Positions 57,106-64,000 of a stretch of 64,000 nt of DNA are shown piece by piece. Source of the stretch: Metallyticus violacea (Eukaryota > Arthropoda > Insecta > Mantodea > Metallyticidae). The position numbers were made by a program, and so were the translations under genes. Position 1 is the first letter of the stretch, and every line of letters starts with the position of its first letter. The stretch covers positions 160,057,501 through 160,121,500 of the forward strand of contig CM060833.1 of the NCBI GenBank assembly GCA_030762175.1. The letters run 5' to 3'. Below the pieces are notes generated by a model. It did not search any database. It was given only the letters and a program-made list of their open reading frames with translations, and was not told the origin of the DNA.

Positions 57106-57744
57106 TAATAAAATAAATTCTGTTGTTATTCAATTGTATTATTTTCAGCTATTTGTCTAAATATTTTATTCTTATGATATAAATATATCCTGCGTTAAAA
57201 TACACATTTCTTAATAGATTTCGCACTTATTTGCAGTTTCTTTTTAACTATGATATAGCTTACCCTTTTCCATAGTTTTAGAATAGTTATATTTATTCAG
57301 ATTAATATGCCAATTTCAAATATCCCAAATTTAATTCAGACTTTTGTGTTTTATTAATATTTTATTAATTTTGTGAAGTACAGGCATTTTTTGATTCTTA
57401 AAGAAATATTAAAGTTTCTATTAATAATAATTCTTGATATTCAATTGAATTTATTCCTTTATAAATTTATATATCCGTTTTATTTGCACTTCAGTTTTGT
57501 TTTCTTATATTTCTTCTTTTTACTATATTTTTATCGTATTCTTTTCACTACATTTCTTTTATCACTTTTAATAGTAGCAGTTTTCATACTCATTTAATTT
57601 TTCAGTAATTTAAAGACCTTTCTTTTGCAACAGGAATCGCGTTCTATGCAAATTATTAATCAGTCCCAAAATTATTTTTTCATTATTTGTTTAATTATTT
57701 TAACTATAATATTCTTTTCATAAAATTCATTCTCATTGGCACCA

Positions 57745-57778
<34 letters not shown>

Positions 57779-57847
57779 GCATTTCAAAAGACGCTGGTTG
57801 TTTATCTTATATTAAAAATCTTTGGTTTACTTCTCCTTATATACATA
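57106..57847. other. Very AT-rich DNA
   Basis: Low-complexity T/A-rich sequence; hydrophobic frames such as 57373-57597 are compositional. A (GT)5-poly-T tract lies at 57745-57775. Confidence 0.5.
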
Positions 57848-58035
57848 TACAGGGTGAACAACCGCTGGTGCTGCCGGCGAGGTTCACTTGATACCCTTTC
57901 ACTCAATACACTGTATTGCGTCGCCTAACAAACACGCGCTACTTGCGCGAGATTGCAACTCACACTGAAACCTCGTGGAGGGGAAATATACACCGACCGG
58001 TCCCGCGGTTGCGTCAAGCATTGCTCATCCTGTAT
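57848..58035. mobile_element. Small MITE-like element, about 187 bp
   Basis: The left end TACAGGGTGAACAA (57848) is the inverted copy of the right end TTGCTCATCCTGTA (58021-58034) with two mismatches, and ATA/TAT flanks it. The interior is GC-rich in a very AT-rich area and encodes nothing recognised. Confidence 0.65.
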
Positions 58036-58283
58036 ATGGATATATATACTCTTACATATAATGCTATGGCTTTCACTGGTTTTTTACGTTTTACTTTATT
58101 CGTGGTTCTCGTTCACTTGTTGGGATGTCCGATATAGTCTGAATTAATTAAATTGTTAATTATTTGTATCTTTTTATTAATCAGTTTTGTTTATTATTTA
58201 CCATTCATTGTATTTCATTTCATGTTTTTCATTTAACAAACATTTTATATAAGTAGTAATGATCGGTGTATTATACATAAATT

Positions 58284-58311
58284 GCTCTCTCTCTCTCTCT
58301 CTCTCTCTCTT
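58284..58311. repeat. (CT)n microsatellite
   Basis: Thirteen or so CT dinucleotides. Confidence 0.95.
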
Positions 58312-59238
58312 TGAACTGTTGTTATTAATTGTACAATGTTTAATTTTTTCCCTCTAATTGCATTTGTTGATATCGTTTTAGTAGCTGTTAAAATAGTAGC
58401 GAATTTCGTTCATTTATAGTAAATCCTCAATTATATCGTCTATAGTTACATTCACTACTCTAGCATTAAATTATGTTATATAGTAATTATTTTAAGTTTT
58501 GTACAAATTGTAATGTCTCTCAGTAATTTTCTGATTACTCCTTCTGATTTTCTTCCGGCGCATGAACTGGTGAGATTTGAAATTTTCTCTTTCTAATTTA
58601 AATTTAAATGATAACATTTTAATGCATAATGGTATAATATTGACTTTTATTTATTACATTTTCGTTAGTAAATATCAAAACTCTTTTATCGTTTTGTAGT
58701 CCACTACACATCATGGTGTTTTTGCCTTATTTGTTTAAATTTTCTACTTGTTATATTTTATTATATTAATGTTAAATTAAACTTTTTCTTATGTTTTATC
58801 GAGCTGTTCTCACTATTTTATATGACTATGAAATTCCGCGTTTCATTTTTTATTAGATACATTTAATCCCTTAATGTTTTTATTTTGTCAATTTTGTCAC
58901 CTACTGATCCGCTTCCTTGAGTTTTACAAGTAATTTCTTTTTTCCTAAGTGTATTACCAGTATATTGTACAATCTGCAAGTTGGAGGACAGGACAGAATC
59001 TCTTCTGCCCATTTTCAGGGTTCCTGTTGGACCTTAATGGTTACAGAAGAGGTCGTAGACACACAAATTTACAAAATACTTCACTTCAAAAAACAATATG
59101 CTATTTTCCGTTGCTCAGCTCTCCCCTGAGGACTTGAGATTTCGGATTTGAAGGATGTGACGTAAGATAATAGTCGTATGCGCCCTCTGTATATTCAGAA
59201 AATATATTCCTAATCGCTTGCGAAATCTCTATCGATAA
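58312..59238. other. Unique AT-rich DNA
   Basis: Nothing recognised. Confidence 0.45.
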
Positions 59239-59240
59239 AA

Positions 59241-59692
59241 ACAGAGGATGCCAAAAAACGAATATATACTTCAAGCAAATAAAAAACTGTGTTTTCATAA
59301 CAAAATTGAATTCACAAAAACAGAAAATGGTGAGCACTAATCATCTTAGACTTTTACAGTTACAACACTTGCTCAAAATGCCCATCATCGGCGTCGATAC
59401 ACTTCTGAGTACGTTAAACTACTGATTGAAAACGTTTGCAAAAGTGTCCTCTGTGATTGCAGCACATGCCGTTTCAATTTCTTCCCGAAGTGCTGTCAGT
59501 GTAACTGGTTTTATACGGTATACAACCTCCTTAAGAGTTCCCCTTAGGTAGAAGTCCAACAGAGTTAGATCCGGAGAACGTTGCGGAAATCTCTTCGTCC
59601 TAATGCCTTTGAACTTCAACAACATTATCGGTTTTCCAATACCACTTCAAATTTGCTTTCCGCTGTTCAAACGATAATCTTGGCTCACGTGA
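59241..59692 (-). mobile_element. DD41D Tc1/mariner deletion derivative, copy 4
   Basis: The left terminus is a diverged form (AGAGGATGCCAAAAAACGAA). The minus strand reads from SFEQRKA near 59670 through NVVEVQRH, jumps to RTKRFPQRSPDLTLLDFYLR, then to a C-terminal EEIETACAAITEDTFANV. The right terminus and 5' untranslated part are absent, the match stopping near the start codon. Its deletion junction differs from the other copies. Confidence 0.82.
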
Positions 59693-60340
59693 TTCTTGTA
59701 TAAAGCAACGAGGAATAGTGTCAGAATGAGATAACGAAGTACTTCTGTAAGAATGGACACGCCTCAAGTTATCGTGGATGTTAGCATGAGAAACTGACGT
59801 TTTCTTTATTTTTCCCTAATATAAATCAGTCGGTGTGTGAGACATTTTTTGTTGTAAATGTTTCTTGTTACTACCACTAAGCACAGAAAGCTGTTTACAA
59901 ATATTAGAAAACTAGCTCATTTAGGACACTGGGCAATAATCGTACTGTGTTACGTAGAGCGATATGTTAGCAACAAGAAGTATGGAGTCTTAAAAATTCG
60001 TTCAGCTCGTGATAGAACGAAAAGCTCCATTTTAAAAACTTTTGGAAGAAACTATAGGTAAAGACGTTTATATAAAGGAAAGTTTATTTTAAGTTGATGG
60101 GACTTAGATGTAGAAATGTTTTGTAAAAGTGAAGTAAATGTTTTGTTCTATTTAAAGTAAAAGACAAGAAAAAAATAATAACAATAACAATAATAATAAA
60201 AATAATGGAGCATCAGAGGATGTCCCTTTGTTCAAGAAAAGTTTCCGTCTCTTCTTTGAGTTCTCCTTTGTTACAAAAGATGACTTATTTTAATTTTCCT
60301 CCGGGCATGACACGTGATGGTATTGAATAAAAAAAGCGAA
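59693..60340. other. Unique DNA
   Basis: No recognised feature; AAT-rich tract at 60173-60205. Confidence 0.45.
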
Positions 60341-60700
60341 GTAAAACAACCCTCGGCTTCATTCCAGCATTGTTGCTTTACTCCCCCATTCCGGCGCGCT
60401 TTTTGCTGGGCGCATGCGCGGAAATTCTTCCACCTCTGGCTGCAGCCACAAGTCCCCTGCCGTCAGTTTCATCTCCGGGTCGCTCCAGATCCAGCGTTAT
60501 AGCTGTTCCGGGTTTGCACCCCATCACGGTTTGCTGTAGTTCGCAGTTCAGCAACCTCTCTCTCCTGGTTCAGGTCGCGTCGCCATGACAACTGAGAACA
60601 AATGCCGTGTGATGTAGGGGTGTTTTGTTACGAGTGGTGGGTTCATTGAGGCGAGCAGTAGTTGTCATTTATTTTCTATATTGGGCTATCACTCTGCACA
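60341..60700 (+). promoter_or_regulatory. GC-richer block with NRF-1-like site, candidate promoter
   Basis: CpG-containing, clearly richer in G and C than the surroundings. GCGCATGCGC at 60410-60419 is the core palindrome bound by NRF-1-type factors. Frames crossing the block (60314-60588) contain no domain I recognise. Together with the splice donor at 61825 it may mark a host 5' region on the plus strand, with coding exons beyond the window; that link is speculative. Confidence 0.35.
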
Positions 60701-61630
60701 GTGTAGAACAGCATTCGCTTCGTTTATACTTCTGTCTTCCTTTGCCTGCTTCCGTGTGCTGATTGTGTGTGTTTTAACGATAGGGTTTTCTTATTTAGTA
60801 TGATGGAATGAGTATATGAATAAAAAATATGAAAATTTGAAGCAACAAGGTTTAAATAATTAATATATTAAATAAATAAGCACAAAAATATAAAAATAAA
60901 TGAAATAGTGCGATTATTAACAAATAATTAACAAATAGACGAAGAAACAAGGAACGAAACTTAAAAGAAAATATGAATTAACTAAGAGCGTTTGAAAATA
61001 GGTGTAATTTGTGTTATATATGTAATTAAATTGCCAATACTGTATCAGTTATGAATTAACGCTTCTTTTATTCTCAAAATATCACTTTTAAGACGTACTT
61101 CACGATTTTCTATATATTTTATTGAGATAAACTTAATATAAGATATGATTTAAAATCCTACTGTATCATTTCTTCTCATTGACGGTATAGTTTGTGAAGG
61201 ATGAAAGAAAACAGTTTGCCAAAAACAAAATCACCAATTCTCATTGCTGAAAACATGATAAATTCTTATGTTTCTTTCGCTTTACTTTGAAAATCATTGT
61301 TTTCTAGCAGTACATAAAACTGTGTTTTTAATTCATCTTGTTCGCTCCATAACAGTGCTGTTGTTCAGTGAACTCGGATAAAAGGGGGAGGGGCTACTGC
61401 CATTGCCTTCATAATCTTTGAGTGAGGTGGATGTGGCACATGTTTGTTGTGGATCAATAACTTCATGTGCTTAAAAGAAGGTTTATATTCGTACTGGCGT
61501 AGGGTTACACTTGAAGTACTCGCTACGTACTTTGCAAATTTTGTAAGGCTACAAAATGTGTGAATAAAGTGGTGTGGCAGGGGCATAAACGAAATCCGAT
61601 AACAATGGGGAGAAAATAGAAATTGCATTT
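60701..61630. other. Unique AT-rich DNA
   Basis: Nothing recognised. Confidence 0.45.
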
Positions 61631-61824
61631 GGGTTGGCGGCATTGAGCGATTTGCAAGCCACGAGCAATGCGTGCAAGCAACGGGTGACCGACATCTCTC
61701 CCGTGCGCGTGCGTGTATGTGAGTGCACGCGCGTGTTCACGCTGCTTTCAAGGAGAAAATCAGAAAGTATCCTCCCACGCCAAAGGCAAGCTTCCATTGC
61801 TCTAGGTCTAGGATATTCCATCTG
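61631..61824 (+). other. Candidate exon ending at a strong splice donor
   Basis: A GC-richer 190-bp stretch ends at CATCTG/GTAAGTG (GT at 61825-61826), a near-ideal 5' splice site. It contains alternating CG/TG sequence (GCGCGTGCGTGTATGTGAGT near 61706). The reading frame spanning it (61634-61828) lacks an ATG and stops inside the donor. If it is an exon it is more likely untranslated. Strand is plus by the donor. Confidence 0.35.
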
Positions 61825-61829
61825 GTAAG

Positions 61830-63434
61830 TGTCCTTATCGGCGAAAAGAAAAGGATTCGGTTTTCATAGGAATTCTCGTCTCCGTGTTGTTTGAAGTATT
61901 TCTAAATGAGAACCAAATATTGCCTCATTGTATCCTAATCTTCTTTACATTTTATCTCAGTTCTACTTCAATGAGAAAAATCGATTGTCAAAAAAATACA
62001 GGAATAAATAATTTAACACTTTTATTTCATTTTTTTAATTCAAAGATATAGTACCGACATACTTTTATTAACATAAAGCATCGGAAGGAGGCATAACTTT
62101 CCTTAAACCTGAGAAAGATAGTAGTTTTGTTCAAATAAAATTATCTATTACTCTTTTCATTCCTAAGAAAATCACTCTTTTATTTTGCAACATAGAACAT
62201 CAATTTATGATGTTAATTTCTAAGGGTTCTGCCTCGTCAGGTTCTTACCGCGTAGAGTGAAATTTTACATAGCACAATGTAAGCAAAAGTACTTGAGATC
62301 AGATAATTTAATGGAATCATTTGCAATTGCTTATGTAGACATCTGATAGAGATTACTAAACACCCTGGGATACGGCAGTGCTCTGTTTGGAAATCTTTCT
62401 GGATATTTCGTGCCGCTGTAGCCCCATTTACGGTGCGTTTCACCATTTATAATAAACATTTCATCATTTTTAAATTGTGTCATCTTAGAAACTGATGTCA
62501 GTTGTTTAGTATTTAAAGATAAACGACTGAAACATAAGCAACACAACATTTGAAGATAGCTGTTAAAAACACAAACAGCCTATCTGATTGTTAAATCTGT
62601 AGTTTTTTCATATTGTAAACTTGCAACTGAGGCAAAAATAACAGATCTTGCAAGGCTTATATTAGAAGGCTGTGAATCCATAATTATTGCTAATTGTTAT
62701 TGACGAATTGGCATATTTACTTATTTGAATTAGTGTTCTGTCTGTGACGTAGATAGCCGGTCAGCAATATCATGGCGAACGTCCAGTCTGTTTTATGCAA
62801 GCATAGTAATGATTTTCCACGTTAATGTCCGGAAAAGGTGAAGGGATGTCTTTCATATAGCTTTCGTTACTATGAAAGCTAGCATTTTGACCAGTTGATT
62901 ATGTCTGCCCTCTTTTGAGGTTTAGTAGAACCCAGGATCCAACAGGTTCGGTGAAATGTTCGGTAAAATGTTAAAAATTATTTCAAGAGTGAATGATCTA
63001 CTTGCACAGAAAATGTACCAGAGAATTAAGTTTATTTACAAACAAATCTAAGGACGAGTCTTGGAATATGAACTTTTTAACAATGTATGTAATTTTATTC
63101 AAATATTACTTTCATTGTTAATAATCATAATGACATAATTATGAATGTGAAAGAAACTTATGATAATATTACATTCCTGCATTCGTGTTATAATTAGTAT
63201 AATTAAGATTTTTCCTATAAACTCCTGTCTCAGCCTACCTTATACAAAAAGCATTTATCTTGTTATTTTTCGTAAAAGAATAATCTTAAATTTCAGCTAA
63301 TTTCGTTTTAAAAAGAAAACAACACATTTTCTTTTAATCTGCTGGAAAAATATCAAAATTATATAAAACATTTTATCCCTATTCATCACAAAACTTCGTC
63401 TTGTACAAGGGGAAAAAAAAACAAAAAAAAAAAA
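61830..63434. other. Unique AT-rich DNA
   Basis: No gene or repeat recognised. Confidence 0.45.
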
Positions 63435-63711
63435 CCGCCACGGGTGGCCAAGGTCGTTAAGGCACGGATTCGTGAGCGGGAGGTCTGCGGTTCGAATCCC
63501 GCCAGGACCGTCCTCCCTGACTGGGGTTTTTTCCAGGTTTTCCTCAGTCTTCATAACTGGCAAATGCCGGGGAGGTACCTAAACTTAGGCCTGGAACGCC
63601 TCCTTCCTTAAAAAAAAAAACCTCTCCCAATTTATCATTTCATCTCATGTATCATCAGTGTCCACCGCCTGTGGTGCCTCAGTAGTAAAAACGGGCGTTA
63701 AACACTACTAA
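63435..63711 (+). mobile_element. SINE-A, young copy
   Basis: Near-consensus: CCGCCACGGGTGGCCAAGGT, B box GCGGTTCGAATCCC, full body and tail GGCGTTAAACACTACTAAAA plus A tract. The complementary frame 63297-63563 shares a long peptide with the SINE-A at 11.7 kb, showing little divergence. Flanks share ACAAGG (about 63405 and 63724) near A-rich ends, perhaps part of a target duplication. Confidence 0.95.
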
Positions 63712-64000
63712 AAAAAAAAAAAAACAAGGAAAATCATATATCCCTTTCCACCCTTTATACTACGCGAAGAGCCCTATTTTGACATATTTATATAAGAAAC
63801 CAATTTGAGCAAATAATTTGAAGCATGGTAGTATTTTGTTCAAGTGAAAGACGCATGGCCGCAAGGCTAACAGCAATAAAAAATTATATTTAATTTCACA
63901 TTTAAATAAACTTCTTCCTAATCATAATCCAAATAATCTTACCACAATTGGTATAGTTTTTATAATTAAAGGTAAACAAATTATATAAGGATTTAAGAAA
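63712..64000. other. Unique AT-rich DNA to window end
   Basis: Nothing recognised. Confidence 0.45.

Overview
This window looks like AT-rich, non-coding nuclear DNA from a large, transposon-dense insect genome. The evidence is at least six groups of Tc1/mariner debris, two abundant tRNA-derived SINE families, LINE fragments, long (TTA)n/(TAA)n arrays, a short run of the arthropod telomere unit TTAGG, and a mitochondrial cox1 fragment whose codons look insect-like. A dictyopteran or orthopteroid insect such as a cockroach would fit, but the sequence cannot settle the species. I found no complete, intact host protein-coding gene. Many of the ORFs that can be translated are pieces of decayed transposases, SINE heads or microsatellites.

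Layout. 0-5 kb: a mariner C-terminal remnant at the window edge, a full-length but broken mariner (437-1744), a (TAA)n array, an internally deleted mariner with terminal inverted repeats (3295-4038), then a microsatellite, a SINE-B and a SINE-A. 5-15 kb: mostly unique AT-rich DNA carrying SINEs, plus a LINE 3' end (about 11.4-12.36 kb) split by a SINE-A with a perfect 10-bp target duplication. 15-24.5 kb: a hAT-like remnant, two deletion derivatives of a DD41D element, two different mariners abutting head to tail, and a full-length mariner (23055-24454) that carries a roughly 100-bp nuclear copy of mitochondrial cox1. 26-27.4 kb: a second LINE 3' end, also split by a SINE-A. 28.7-32.1 kb: a mariner remnant, then a 2.5-kb structure bounded by long inverted repeats with an internal tandem duplication. 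33-46 kb: more SINEs, a third DD41D derivative, an interstitial TTAGG block, two more mariners and a LINE reverse-transcriptase fragment. 47-56 kb: mariner remnants, a compact CRE/CRE/X-box cluster at 50.1 kb, a long unique AT-rich stretch, and a long-TIR element at 54.9-55.7 kb. 56-64 kb: a MITE, a fourth DD41D derivative, a GC-richer block with an NRF-1 palindrome followed 1.4 kb later by a strong splice donor, and a young SINE-A at 63.4 kb.

Functional reading. Nothing here forms a pathway. The interest lies in the record of insertions: nested elements with target duplications, four independent deletion derivatives of one transposon family, mitochondrial DNA captured inside a transposon, telomere repeat flanked by direct repeats, and a few motif clusters that could be promoters of host genes lying outside the window. 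I saw no previously undescribed biological system that I can support. The closest candidates are the long-inverted-repeat element at 29.6-32.1 kb, the CRE/X-box module at 50.1 kb, and the unassigned ORF at 17.4-17.6 kb.
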